Shown: in pieces, positions 9,259 to 19,585 of the stretch
How positions within the stretch are numbered: the first letter of the stretch is position 1
How the letters are laid out: every line of letters starts with the position of its first letter
Assembly: GCA_951799405.1 (NCBI GenBank)
Contig: OX637332.1
Span: forward strand, 3,601,001 to 3,665,000
From: Agapetus fuscipes
Taxonomy: Eukaryota; Arthropoda; Insecta; Trichoptera; Glossosomatidae
Direction of reading: 5' to 3'
DNA: 64,000 bases
Translations under genes and position numbers: made by a program
The notes under the pieces: model-generated
Databases searched by the model: none
Seen by the model: the letters and a program-made list of their open reading frames with translations, nothing else
What the model was told of the DNA's origin: nothing

Positions 9259-10922
9259 AGGCTAGTTCGCACGAGGCCACTGATTTAGTCAAGTAGCGAG
9301 TAATTTAGTAGTGGGCGGGGCGCTACTCGCCCGTAAAGCGTTCGCATTACGGTCCAGTACAGTACACAAGTGCGAAGTTGGCTGCAGAAAGCCCTTTCTA
9401 TAATGGCGGAAAATTTGAATTGGCTGCAGTTTGAAAATATTAATTGAGTATTAAAATCATGTTATTATAAAGCCCTTTAAATTGGCTATAGTTTGGTAAT
9501 ATTAACTGATTTATGCCCGGCCACCTAGCTAGGAGCCAGTTTAGCAAACAACTTCGAAACTCGACTTTTGTAAATTCGAAATGTATTTTATGGTTTATAA
9601 AATAATATACACATTTTAAATAAAAACAACACATGACTATTTGATGTTTATAATAATATCTACCATTTACGCTGCAAACATTATTTTTTAATTGAATTTT
9701 TATCTTTTCAATGATGTGTACAAAGTATATTTTGTATGCACACACTATAATACGGCTCGTAGTCTGCAGCTGCATTCAGATGCATTTCTCTGTTGCGTTT
9801 TTCGTTGTTGACAATTAACATCAATATTCGACATGTAAAATCGGCATTTTCAAATACACGGCGGTCACCAATCAATTATCAAGTTAAAGAAGAAACATGG
9901 TTCAACTTTTCAGAGGCTGACCGCGAGAAACTTGTTCAATCCTGCTACATACGCCTCTCACGTCTGTCACAGATACCAGCTGATGGCTTACAGTGGCATA
10001 AAATTGTAATGCCTCTAATTAGTTATCCCCGTGTGTCACTGAATTGTTTCTGTACAAAACAACAAGTAACAATCCATCTGAAGGATATCATAAGGCCTGT
10101 GATATGACAAATTTATGGTAGGTACCTATAAACATCGATCAATGTAAAAGATCGATGTTTTTAAATACGTGATAAATTCATGGACGATAATAGTTATTTC
10201 CACAACATCTTTACCAAAACTATATTTGTACAGCTCTATTGTCAGCAAGGAGCTACATGATATGTACATGATTGTATTTTTGACAGCTGATATCCGCACC
10301 AAAAATCGATGTCATACTATTCTTATCGAAAAAAAGTTACCTTTCTCAAAACTTTTTGGACGTAGATAAGTCCTAGCAACTTCTATATTCTCAAGAGTTT
10401 CTAAAAAACCAAGGATATCGGTGTGCATATCCACTTATTTACAGTTTAAACATGACATAACCTCACTGACAGGTCGCTAAGTTTAGGGAGCGGAACATCG
10501 GGCTCGCAAATATAAGAAGTTCTTAAGTACTTAAATATTTTTAAACAGCACTTTATCTTTAAATATTCTTGCTGAAAACGGGCATTATCTTTTCAAACTG
10601 CAGCCAATTTAAATTGCCGCCATTCTTGCATTTCCGTTTCCCCGCCAAGAGTGAGCGGCCAATGGCGCGGCCGCTAATAAACTCGACTCGGACTCGGGCT
10701 TTTCCGTGGCTCTTCGGACTCGGACTTTTCCGTGGCTTCTCGGCAACACTCGCCCACGGACGGTGGGCGGGGCCGCTACTTGCCCGAAAAAATAGAATGA
10801 AATGGATCGGCTTGACTAAACCATTGACTTAACTACTGGACTAAATTGTTGGGGTTCGCACACGTTTAGCCACTAAATTACTCGTTACTTGACTAAATTA
10901 CTCGCCTTGTCCGAACCAGCCT
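9259..10922. mobile_element. Non-autonomous TIR transposon, PIF/Harbinger-like (TTA target duplication)
   Basis: The left end AGGCTAGTTCGCACGAGGCC and right end, reverse-complemented AGGCTGGTTCGGACAAGGCG, form imperfect terminal inverted repeats of about 55 bp sharing AGTAATTTAGT motifs. A further inverted pair lies inside: TGGCGG with AATTGGCTGCAGTTTGAAAA near 9402-9440 and its complement near 10590-10630. TTA stands directly outside both ends (9256-9258, 10923-10925), the 3-bp duplication typical of PIF/Harbinger. I see no transposase. An open frame at 9793-10107 (104 residues, with WFNFSEADREKLVQSCY) matches nothing I know. Confidence 0.75.
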
Positions 10923-11173
10923 TTAGAGATTTTCGTCTCCGTAATCTTGTTTGGTGCAAAAAAAAAAGAAACCCCTGAGCGAAAAATGTGCTCCCCGAAA
11001 AATAAAGGGGAAAAAAACGGTATCTAGTGGTGCATTTTATCCGGAAGGGGTCAGAGATAAAAGGTGTATGAATCTTGTCATTTTGGCGCTCACTTGTAAT
11101 CCACAACTCTCTGTTTTGAGGGAAAATTTCAGCGCAAAAAAATGTATTTTCATGAATTTATTGTTAAGAATAT

Positions 11174-11826
11174 TGTTATGTAAATAGTAGGTATAAACAA
11201 AATAAATAGGGTAGGTGCATATAGACTCTAGCTGTAGGATGAATTATTATTAAGTACCTAGAGTAAGGAAATATTATATAAGTAATAATTGTATTCGAAG
11301 CTTTTGGAAGGTCATAGACTTATGTTCCTTGACTTAAAGGTTGGTATGCGGCTGACCACCCATGCTGTAAAAATGGTTCACTTTGCCAATGCCACCCCTG
11401 TTTTAGGGAAGGACGGCAAGAGTTGCAGGGTGTATGTCCATTTGAGATTTGGTTTCACATGAGGCATGTGCAAGCGCGAACTTGTACGTGTCTGGTTGTG
11501 AGAATGCATGTAATGTGAATCTCCAATGTAACACATCTTTGCAACTTAGATTAGATTAGATTAGATTAGATAGACGTTTCCAGGCGAAATTAAGTTCTAG
11601 AGAGTTTGATAGCCATAGCTATAAAAGGCGCAAATCGCCTGTAAGTGAGTCAGTCTCCAAGTACTAGTAGCCTTTACAGGCAAAGACAGCACAAGTGACC
11701 TATCATATGTGAATTGTAAAATAATTTGTGAACAAAATAAATTACTTTAAAATAAATCTCCGGCAGTTTTAATCAAGAAGACCAATATTTAAATCTTAAG
11801 AACATTAGAACCCTAAAAACACAACA
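11174..11826 (+). mobile_element. Solo LTR (ATAT family) with nested RepA
   Basis: Begins TGTTATGTAAATAGTAGG and ends AAACACAACA, with ATAT immediately outside each end (11170-11173, 11827-11830). A TATAAAAGG-type promoter motif lies in the 3' part (about 11620). It resembles the LTR at 47.7 kb in its first bases, its size once the insert is removed (about 404 bp) and the same target duplication. The RepA copy at 11323-11571 interrupts it. No internal retroviral sequence remains, as expected after LTR-LTR recombination. Confidence 0.75.
11323..11571 (+). repeat. RepA copy nested in solo LTR
   Basis: TTCCTTGACTTAAAGGTTGG to a tail of five GATTA units ending GATAG. Part of the middle block around the GTAGG motif is deleted. 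Confidence 0.9.
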
Positions 11827-12017
11827 ATATGTAGTTGTGTGTTGTGTTTGTCTGTGTGAGTTGATAATGTAGTCTGTGAAGTCTCTCTAGAAACAAATAG
11901 ATATTTACATTTTCATTTTTCATAAGAAAATATTATGTACTTTCACTGTGTTAACAGAGTTAACCCTTAAAAATATTAAAAAATATATTTAAAATAATAT
12001 AAACAAAAAATACATAT

Positions 12018-12248
12018 AAACATTTATGTTTCATATTTAATGCAAGCTCACAAGCATCACGTGTACCTAAGATCGCGCAAACACATGCTGCATACATATT
12101 TCCAAAATAAAAACCAAAGCCTTAAAATGCAACCACAACCCTGCAACTTTTTTTAAACTTTCTCGAAACAAGAGCGGCATTGTCAAAATTAAAGATGTTT
12201 TTTACAGTATGGGTAGGCAGCGTCATACCGGTCTACAAACAAAGGAAA
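12018..12248 (-). repeat. RepA copy, old
   Basis: Recognised by TTTCATATTTAATGCAAGC, CCCTGCAACTTT, TTTTTTACAGTATGGGTAGGC and CAAAGGAA. Substitution level is high and the tail is gone. Confidence 0.75.
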
Positions 12249-12315
12249 ATTGTAATAAAATAAAAACATATACACATAGCAGCTCGCGCAAATTTGTTTA
12301 ATTGTTACTGTAATT

Positions 12316-12406
12316 GTTAGCGCGAAATTATACATGTCTGCTTGTGGGAATGCATTTAATATAAATCTTAAATGATATATTTCTTTCCAGCTTAGATTAG
12401 ATTAGA
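12316..12406 (+). repeat. RepA 3' fragment
   Basis: TTAGCGCGAAATTATACATG to CAGCTTAGATTAGATTAGAC. Close in sequence to the copy at 332-566. Confidence 0.85.
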
Positions 12407-12508
12407 CTTTACTAAGGCCTGGTATTCTCAATGTTAGCTTGAGTGACTTTAAACTGTGAAAAAAACTACCCTCACGATTAACACAAGTGCGTCCTTTTCA
12501 TTCAGGAC

Positions 12509-12768
12509 GGTTCACTTTTGCCAATGCCACCCCGGTTCAAGGAACGGCGGCAGGAGTTGCAAGGTTTATGTCCATGTGAGGTTTTCTTTATTTGTATGCA
12601 CACATGCTGAAATGTGTAGGCGCGAACCTATGTACATACATGTGCCTGTCTGTAGGCATGCATTTCATATGAGCATTAAATGTTAACATATCTTTGCAGC
12701 TTAGATTATAGATTAGATTATAGATTAGATTCTATATTTCATTATAGATTAGATTATAGATTAGATAT
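12509..12768 (+). repeat. RepA copy, GATTATA-tail subfamily
   Basis: Starts GGTTCACTTTTGCCAATGCC. Subfamily marks are CACCCCGGTTCA, GGAGTTGCAAGGTTTATG and GTGTAGGCGCGAACC. The tail of TAGATTATAGATTAG units is interrupted by a short A/T stretch. Confidence 0.88.
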
Positions 12769-13191
12769 ATAAATAGAAGTCACTATGCTAACGTTGAAAA
12801 TACCGGACCTCAGAATTTCAATATCGAAAATGTGTATATATGTAAGTGTATGAAACTTGAAATTATAACTAGTTGTATACTTTTGAGGGAGTCTCCAAAT
12901 TGCATTTTCATAAGGCATCTCGGCAGCTCCCTTTGTGAACTGTTTTGTCGGCTCTAAGTGGATAAAACTCGCCAAGCGTATGATAAAGAAATTTAAATTC
13001 TCTACAAGTCGATCGGAACAAAAGCATTTTAAGCCACGAAAAAATCTCTTATGTTTCATCAAAAAAATGAAAGAGTTTTCAAATTTATATTATACGCCTA
13101 ATCAATAATAATTATCGAATTCACAAAAAATAGTGTCACTTTTCAGAAGTGAAATAAAAAAGATACAGAGTTGTAAAGTTTTTTTTATATT

Positions 13192-13497
13192 TTATTGGTC
13201 AGTTAGTAGAATGCTTGCATTCCAATCCGAGAGCTCGGGTTCGAATCCCACCGAGAGTGTCAGAAATGATTTCCCGCTTCGGTGTTTATTTTAAAAATCC
13301 AAAATAAAATACCGGCAAGGCTTACTCGCAAGATATGAGTACAAACCCTTCGGGAACTGGGAAACCTCACTTTGACTGAAGGGGTTGCGTAAATTCCCCC
13401 TTACTTGTAAAAATGAATAGGTTCCACTCGCCACATGCGAAACCCTTCGGAGATGATGCGGCAAGAAGTTACACTATATGTGTAGCTTAGTTGCGTA
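13192..13497 (+). repeat. SINE-B copy, full length
   Basis: The tRNA-like head has an A-box-like GGTCAGTTAGTAGAA and a B-box-exact GGGTTCGAATCCC, then GTGTCAGAAATGATTTCCCG, the body, and the end TGTAGCTTAGTTGCG. A good reference copy for the family. Confidence 0.9.
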
Positions 13498-14190
13498 ATG
13501 CGTTTACTTCCCTTTAATTAGTTCACTTACTATAAAAAGTTACTCCCAATTTAAGGTTACAAGTCGTTACAGTCGAAGTAGACGATACTTCATTGATCTA
13601 CATAATATGTAAATCTAGGTTAGACTGCATGTAAATCAATTTAAAAAAATGTATATTCTACATTTTTTCAAAAGGCTTACTAAAATATTATTAGAACTGT
13701 TCCACGGAGGACACTATTTTAACATTTTAAGATAAAAAAAAAACTGAATGCAAAATTTCCAAAAAAAAGTAATGATTTCAGAAAAAAGCAGGTCATTCAT
13801 TATCTTTTCATAATGATTTTTTTTTGTATCTTTAAAACGGTCGTCTGTAACTAAAAACACAGCAAATTTCTTCATTACAAAGACGGTGATAACGGTGGAT
13901 TTTTTTCTTGTGCAAATTAGGTATAGACTGACGCAAAAAAGTATAACAAATAGCAATACGACCGCAAACTATGGAGAGGTATTCTAACAGTTTTTAGACG
14001 GCAACGAATAAGGTCGAATAAATTAAGACCAGCTCTGCCGGGTGTTATATTTTGCATTGTTGCGGAAATTCAAAATAATCACGTTCGGCATAATATGAAT
14101 AAAGATAACATTGCACGAGAAAACCCGGAATCTTATCTTGGTTCTAGTTTTAAAATAAAAATATATATATTCAATATAATCTCGCCGCTA
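13498..14190. other. Gene-free A/T-rich interval
   Basis: No repeat family or gene recognised. An 80-residue minus-strand frame at 13714-13956 is poly(A/T)-driven. Confidence 0.55.
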
Positions 14191-14192
14191 AA

Positions 14193-14374
14193 ATCTAAGT
14201 CTAAATCTAAGTCTAAATCTAAGCTGCAAAGATATAATATAAATATCATTTAAGATTCATATAAAGTGCATTGCCACACGCAGACATGATTATTGTATAA
14301 GTTCGCGCTAATATATGCCGCATGTGGACCTACAATATATTAAAAACCCAACCTCAAATGAACGTAAGCCCTTG
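14193..14374 (-). repeat. RepA 3' two-thirds
   Basis: A tail of CTAAGTCTAAATCTAAG units, then GCTGCAAAGATA and the body to AATGAACGTAAGCCC. The 5' part is missing. Confidence 0.86.
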
Positions 14375-14413
14375 CATTTATTTATTTATTTATCAGTATT
14401 CTGGTAGCTTAGT

Positions 14414-14650
14414 TGGACCGGTCCGTAGTCCAGTGGTAACATTTCGGACTAGTAGATGAAAGGTTATGGGTTCGAATCCCGGCGGGGCACAAAAAATATA
14501 ACATTTATATTTCCAAATTTACTCTTCGCTGGGTGAAAAAAATCATAAACCTTTACCAATGACCTGTCACCAAAGGTCCATCCAACCTTACAGCAACTGG
14601 GTCTTGCTTGAGAATTGGCGCTTTGTAGCGACGACGACCAAGCTCGTAAA
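14414..14650 (+). repeat. SINE-C copy, 3'-truncated, no 5S head
   Basis: The tRNA-like head is well kept: GGACCGGTCCGTAGTCCAGT and B box GGGTTCGAATCCC. The body ends at GACGACCAAGCTCGTAAAA, where a SINE-B copy takes over. Confidence 0.9.
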
Positions 14651-14651
14651 A

Positions 14652-14918
14652 AGGTCGATAGCTCAATTGGTAGAATGCTTGCATTCTATGCCGAGAGAAA
14701 GAGTTCGATCTCAAGGCTTACTCAGCCTTCACAAGAAATGAGAACCAGCCCCCCCAGGAGCTGGTAAACCCCCACGTTAACTGAAAGTGGTAGGTGTGAG
14801 GCCGGCTCCCTTACCCGTAAAAATAAATAGGTCCCGAATCACCACATGCGACCCCTTCGGGGATAACGCAGGAAAGAAGTTACACTATATGTGTAGCTTA
14901 GTTGCGTTTTTTTTTTTG
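14652..14918 (+). repeat. SINE-B copy with deletion after the tRNA head
   Basis: AGGTCGATAGCTCAATTGGT (A box), a decayed B box (GAGTTCGATCTC), then directly AGGCTTACTCAGCC, so the GTGTCAGAAAT block is deleted. Ends TGTAGCTTAGTTGCG with a T-run. Confidence 0.88.
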
Positions 14919-15164
14919 TGTCATACGCAATTCCCGAATAAATTGAATGTCAGAGGGCATCTAACGTGCGGACATATACGTATAGTTACTGCATTCCACC
15001 TACCCGCACCCTACAATACTTCTCTTTTTTTATCTAGAAAATTCTCAAAGACTTGCGCACTTCCTCGAGCACGAAAACAAAATCATCCCACCGCATCTGG
15101 CCCTAAAGCAGGCGTGCCAAACTCGCGGCCCGCGGCCAAGACGTTGACAGGATAGGACGGCCCG

Positions 15165-15495
15165 GGACATAACGACACATGACATAACGACAAATGACAG
15201 AACGACACATGATAGAACAATACATGACAGAACATCACAATGACAGTACATTACATGGCAAAACATCACTTTGACAAAACAACACAGAAGAAAATACATC
15301 TTTAAGACAAAACATCACAAACCTCATGTGATGTCTTTTCGTGTTCCGTTTATGGTATGTTCTGTTTTAGGTTTGTGATGTGATGTTTTGTCATTGTAAT
15401 GTTTTGCCATGTGATGTATTGTCATTGCGATGTAATGTCATGTGTCGTTCTGTCATTTGTCGTTGCGTCATGTGTTTTTTTGTCATTGTGTCTAT
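15165..15495. repeat. Foldback array of ~15-bp units in two opposed arms
   Basis: The left arm (15165-15320) consists of GACATAACGACACAT and GACAGAACGACACAT-like units, and the right arm (about 15365-15495) of their complements such as ATGTGTCGTTCTGTC. The sequence just left of it (TGACAGGATAG) recurs at the left edge of the array at 27.36 kb, suggesting a shared element terminus. Confidence 0.8.
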
Positions 15496-16016
15496 ATTTT
15501 TTTTGCGGCGGAAGGCCTTCCCGATGGTCATGAGCCGACCCAGCAGTGATTCTAGATCTATCTGTTCGCCCGCTAGAGAAAAAAGGCAAAAATCTCGAAA
15601 AGTTATCGACTCGATGCCGTTTTCATCGGAATACGCTTCATCCTACTTCTTCACTTCAAAGGATGTGTCCAGAAATGGATCGAGGTATGCTCAAGCCCTC
15701 CTTGTACCCGTCCTGTATGTATGTGTCAGAGGGACACAGCACACGAACACTATATATGGATGGATGGATACAAAACTATATATTTTCTCAAGTGGCGGAA
15801 GGCTTTCTCATGAAGTAAAAGCGACGGCACGACAAAACAAGAACCCCTAGGTCAGAGGCGTGCACATGACTCTAAAAGTAAATGGTTCGATGTAACTGAA
15901 GCTAATAGCATACCTCGTGTGGCACTCCTTGTGCGATTGTTGCTGGATCACGAGTAGCGTGAAGAATAATGTAAATAATACAGAATAATAATAGGAAATC
16001 TAAGGACAGGATTACT

Positions 16017-16340
16017 GTGAATCCGCTGCGGTGCAGCATGGCCAGCAGAGTCGACCAGATAGGTGGAAAACGTCGCACTCTTCGTTCTGCGCAGAGTGAC
16101 GCCGTAAATAGGCTTCAACTGCCACTTCGACGGAACAGAACCGGTTTCGGAGACAGGGCTTTTAGTTCAGCTGGGCCATCCTGCTGCAATAGTCTACCTC
16201 TGGAGTTGAGAACAGAGACCAGTGTTGGCAGTTTCAGAAAGTTGCTTAAGACACATTTGTTTAACAGAAACACATAAAAGCGTTCTTGGGGTGGCTAGTG
16301 CCACTTAACGGCGCTATATATAAATTGGCCAATTATTATT
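16017..16340 (+). pseudogene. Non-LTR retrotransposon 3' end (CR1/L2-type tail)
   Basis: The frame ends GFGDRAFSSAGPSCCNSLPL, ELRTETSVGSFRKLLKTHLF and a stop at 16277. The AFS-AGP-NSLP-LR-FKK-LKTHLF signature is the well-known C-terminus of CR1/L2-superclade reverse transcriptases. The 3' UTR ends GGCGCTATATATAAATTGGC followed by a short ATT tail. Only about 85 residues survive. Confidence 0.8.
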
Positions 16341-16473
16341 ATCATTATGGCAAAAGAAAGCGCAAATCGTTCAAAGACGGAGATATTTGATTTGGTAGCA
16401 ACAAAGTCTGCGTAACCGACTGGGCCAATGATCATTAATTGGCCCGCCGTATCATCTGAGTGTGACATGCCTG

Positions 16474-16765
16474 CCCTAAAGCCTCGCTCATCCCGCTTGA
16501 GATAACGACGACTGTGAATAGCGCCGCGGCTTTCTTTGCGTACCTGTGGCGTATAATTGGCAGCGAGCCCTTAGTCAAAGAGATCGCTGAGCGAGTGTGG
16601 CTGACACGAATGTGCCCTGTACCGAAAACTACAGAGGATAGACGAAGGGGGTGCGTCGTTGAGAATTAGGGGCGGATAAAAATAAATGTTTACCGGTAAT
16701 CTAGAGGGGCAGACATTAAAAACTAGATGCACTCTGATTTTGCCAGAATATTTGAGCAAATACTA
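16474..16765. other. Gene-free interval, relatively G/C-rich
   Basis: No repeat family recognised between the hAT target duplication and about 16765. Open frames are short and unconvincing. Confidence 0.5.
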
Positions 16766-16769
16766 GTAA

Positions 16770-16832
16770 AATTATATTTTTTATGGTTTGTGTATTAACA
16801 CTGTGAAAATTCACTAGTAAAATTATTCAAAC
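16770..16832 (+). repeat. Repeat segment shared with 35.19 kb
   Basis: GGTTTGTGTATTAACACTGT, GAAAATTCA and TTATTCAAACAC match 35.19-35.25 kb with a gap. At 35 kb this sits at the edge of the hairpin-palindrome element. Confidence 0.65.
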
Positions 16833-16875
16833 ACCTACATCTCGAGACACACTCATACAAGTAAGAAAACACACA

Positions 16876-17024
16876 ATCTATAATCAATAATCTAAGTTGT
16901 AAAACATTTAAGATTCATATTAAATGCAATCCCACAAGTGGACACGTATAAGTTCGCGCTTACACACTCCGCATGTGGACTTAAAACATAGAAACCCAAT
17001 CTCAAATGAACATAAGCCCTGCAA
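16876..17024 (-). repeat. RepA 3' part, head-to-head partner
   Basis: AATAATCTAAGTTGTAAAAC to AACATAAGCCCTGCAACT. It ends exactly where an oppositely oriented RepA 5' part begins. Confidence 0.85.
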
Positions 17025-17098
17025 CTACTGTAAAAATTGTTCACTTTGCCATTGTCCCCTCTGTTTCAGGGAGGGTCGGCAAGAGTTGCAAAAGTTGA
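17024..17098 (+). repeat. RepA 5' part, head-to-head partner
   Basis: ACTGTAAAAATTGTTCACTT to GTCGGCAAGAGTTGCAAAAG. Together with the preceding minus-strand piece it makes an inverted junction. Confidence 0.82.
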
Positions 17099-17157
17099 CC
17101 GGTTGCATGGGTTAAACAGTGATTATAATAAACCATGCATAATATTTTGGCCATAGA

Positions 17158-17390
17158 ATGCGACAAGAAGGTCTCTTGCATGCCATAATGAAGGGGATGA
17201 CCGAGGGGACCAACTCTAGGGGACGCTCACGCCAAGAGTACCTGGAGGACCTGCTGGTGGACGTGCGCTGCTCAACATATGCAGACCTAAAAAGAGCCGC
17301 ACAAGACAGGGAGGAATGGAGAACAAGAATAAAAGATATCGCTGCAAACCAATCCTAGGATTGAAACAGAAGAAGAAGAAGAAGAATAAA
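17158..17390 (+). pseudogene. Non-LTR retrotransposon 3' end with AGA tail
   Basis: The frame includes GRSRQEYLEDLLVDV and AAQDREEWRTRIKDIAANQS then stop, the usual end of arthropod RTE/R4-like reverse transcriptases, followed by CAGAAGAAGAAGAAGAAG. It differs from the 4.06-kb fragment, so it is another family or a distant branch. The upstream LLHAIMKGMTEG segment belongs to the same protein tail. Confidence 0.75.
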
Positions 17391-17725
17391 CCATTTTTCA
17401 TGAATTTATTTTTAATTTAATTTAATTATACAATACCGGTATGTTATGAGATGCCGGTTTCCTTCTGGCAGCCCTGCCCTAATGGGGATAAGTTGCATAA
17501 GAGTTTGCCGGCACATATAAACATTAATGTTCTCACAAACTGCAGACGTAGGTTGTATAAATGCGCAGGGCTGGGGGGTGGACGCTGTAATTTTAACAAA
17601 ACGTCTTGGAGCAGCGCTAAATGCCGGTTACGTCCATAATCCAGATAAATAACTCCCGCGAAACTTTATACTTCAGCTTCTGAGCTTAAGGACGTTTTGG
17701 CAAAACTGCATGCTTAAAAGAGTAC

Positions 17726-18034
17726 ACCTACGAGGTTATTCTTAGACATTTTAGCCGTCCGTTGAGCCCACGCTTTGACAAACTAATGGTGCCTGGGCTG
17801 GAAGTCTCATCACCACGGCCATTCTTACCTTCCGAATTTTGGTAATATTTGTATGAAGACTAATCAGGTGTTCACTTGCGGTCATCATGGATTGACAGGT
17901 CTTCATACAAATATTATTGATATTCGGTAGGTAAGAATAGTCGTGGTGATGAGACTTCCAGCCAGGGCAATATTAGTTTGTTAAAGCGTGGGCTCAACCG
18001 ACGACTAAAATGGCTAGGAATAGCCCCGTTAGAA
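17726..18034. mobile_element. Foldback/MITE-like element with ~135-bp inverted arms
   Basis: The left arm 17726-17860 and right arm 17899-18034 are imperfect reverse complements through GTTGAGCCCACGCTTTGACA, CTGGAAGTCTCATCACCACG and AATATTTGTATGAAGAC, around a 38-base loop. No coding sequence. I could not settle a target duplication. Confidence 0.85.
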
Positions 18035-18095
18035 TCTATGTTGCAAAGGTATTGCTACTTCTACGTCTTCTTGCGCCTCTTAAGGAAGATTGGCG

Positions 18096-18201
18096 ATCAT
18101 CTAAATCTAAATCTAAGCTGCAACGATATGTATCATTTGAGATTCATATTTAATGCATTCCCACAAACAGAAACGCATAATTCCGCACACACACATGCCG
18201 T
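18096..18201 (-). repeat. RepA 3' part, head-to-head partner
   Basis: ATCTAAATCTAAGCTGCAAC to CACACACATGCCG. Followed at once by an opposite 3' part. Confidence 0.85.
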
Positions 18202-18294
18202 CCATGAGGTCCACATGAGGCATGTTTAAGTGTATGCATGTAATATAAATCTTAAATGCAATACATCTTTGCAATTTAGATTATAGATTATAGA
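18201..18294 (+). repeat. RepA 3' part, GATTATA-tail subfamily
   Basis: GTCCACATGAGGCATGTTTA to TTTGCAATTTAGATTATAGA. With 18096-18201 it forms an inverted pair joined near the CACATG block. Confidence 0.82.
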
Positions 18295-18606
18295 ATGTCC
18301 AAATTGTGCCCCAAAGATGCAATCGATCTTGGATTGGGAACCATTTTACAAAAATGTACTGGCTTTATTCATTTTTAGATTTTGGGGCCAAACCGGCCTT
18401 AAACGCAGAGCTAGCGCATCGTATGCCGTTGCACACATGTTTGAACGCTAAAGAGAATTAGACGACTTAGTCCTGCCTGTCTAAACAAATAAGCCACTCC
18501 CGGAAAATGTCACTTGGAACGGGATAAAATTCAACTCTATCCCTTCAAGGGGAATTATACAGAAAAAAAAACTTAATTGCAAGTCTATTCGTAGTAGCAG
18601 TGCCAT

Positions 18607-18848
18607 CTATAATCTAAGTTGCAAGGATATATTCATTTAAAGTTCTCAAATGCATTCCCACAAACATACACGGGTAGTTCGCGCTTACAAATGCTAAATG
18701 TGTACTTACAAATGAAATCCAAACCTCAAATGAACATAAGCCCTACAATTTTTGCCGACCTTCCCTGACACAGGGGTGACATTGGAAAAGTGAACAATTT
18801 TTTACAGTATGGGTGGTCAGCCTCATATCAACCTATAAGTCAAGGAAT
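18607..18848 (-). repeat. RepA copy, full length
   Basis: TATAATCTAAGTTGCAAGGA to CCTATAAGTCAAGGAATTG. GATTATA-tail subfamily. Confidence 0.9.
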
Positions 18849-18933
18849 TGCCAAAAAAGTGCCATCCAGTGAAATTGACTCAAAACCGAATGAGATTGAT
18901 AATTATTGTTACATTAACATATTTTCATAATTG

Positions 18934-19132
18934 GATCAATTTGCCAATGTAACCCCTTTTTTAAGGGAAGGTCGGCAGAAGTTGCATGGTGTATGTTCAT
19001 TTTAGGTTTGGTTTAAATTTGTATGTACACATTCAGCATCTGTAAGCGCGATCTTACACGTGTCTGGATATGGGCATGCATTTGATATGAGTTTTGAATT
19101 TTAATACATCGTTGCAACTTAGTTTATAGATT
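18934..19132 (+). repeat. RepA copy, 5'-truncated
   Basis: GGATCAATTTGCCAATGTAAC to TTGCAACTTAGTTTATAGAT. Confidence 0.83.
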
Positions 19133-19220
19133 CCCAAACCTAATCACAACCTCCTTCCGAAGGGAACGCGTTTATTGGCAATAAAAATAGTTCATCCTCA
19201 GTCGTCGAGCAGAGAGGGTG

Positions 19221-19258
19221 CCTCCTAAAGACATTGGCTATGTCACCAACGAAACGTC
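19221..19258 (+). other. Hairpin motif CTAAAGA-stem-GAAACG
   Basis: CTCCTAAAGACATTGGCTAT and GTCACCAACGAAACGTCGA. A GACAT/ATGTC stem sits between conserved flanks, a diverged member of the hairpin class described at 35.3 and 56.8 kb. Confidence 0.45.
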
Positions 19259-19369
19259 GAGAATTATGGAAGATCTCCAATAACGGTTCGTCTAATATTG
19301 GAACAGTGTAATGAACATTAAATTAATTAGAATTTGTACATCTATCCGTAGAAGTCATCTATTATCTGT

Positions 19370-19585
19370 AATCTGAGTTGCAGATATGTATTAACAATTA
19401 AGAATTATATTGGATGCGTGCCTACAAGCAGACATACATAAGTTAGCGCTAACACATAATGCATGTGCACGTATAAAATAAATACCAAAACCCTGCAATT
19501 CTAGCCTACCCTCCCTGGCATTGGCAAAGTTAACCTTTTTACAGTCGAGGTGGTCAGCTTCATACCAGCCTATGAGCTTGATAAC
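19370..19585 (-). repeat. RepA copy with internal deletion
   Basis: CTGTAATCTGAGTTGCAGAT to GGTCAGCTTCATACCAGCC. The CACCCCTGTTTCAG block is deleted. Confidence 0.83.

Larger units (their letters stand above)
15109..16473. mobile_element. hAT-like element with 8-bp target duplication CCCTAAAG
   Basis: The left end CAGGCGTGCCAAACTCGCGG and the right end, reverse-complemented CAGGCATGTCACACTCAGAT, are short imperfect terminal inverted repeats of hAT type. CCCTAAAG stands immediately outside both (15101-15108 and 16474-16481), an exact 8-bp duplication as hAT transposases make. I find no transposase inside. The interior holds the foldback array (15165-15495) and a LINE 3' end (16017-16340), so it is non-autonomous and has received, or was built from, other repeats. 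Confidence 0.8.

Noticed and set aside
12754..13062. 102-residue minus-strand frame
   Set aside because: No recognisable domain, overlaps the RepA tail at one end, and has no splice or start context. Not enough to call a gene.
13192..13265. Genuine tRNA gene
   Set aside because: A and B boxes are present but the sequence is the head of SINE-B, found in over ten copies with the same body, and it does not close into an acceptor stem.
15380..15850. 156-residue frame across the foldback arm
   Set aside because: The first third is array periodicity, the rest shows no domain, and it lies inside a hAT-like element.
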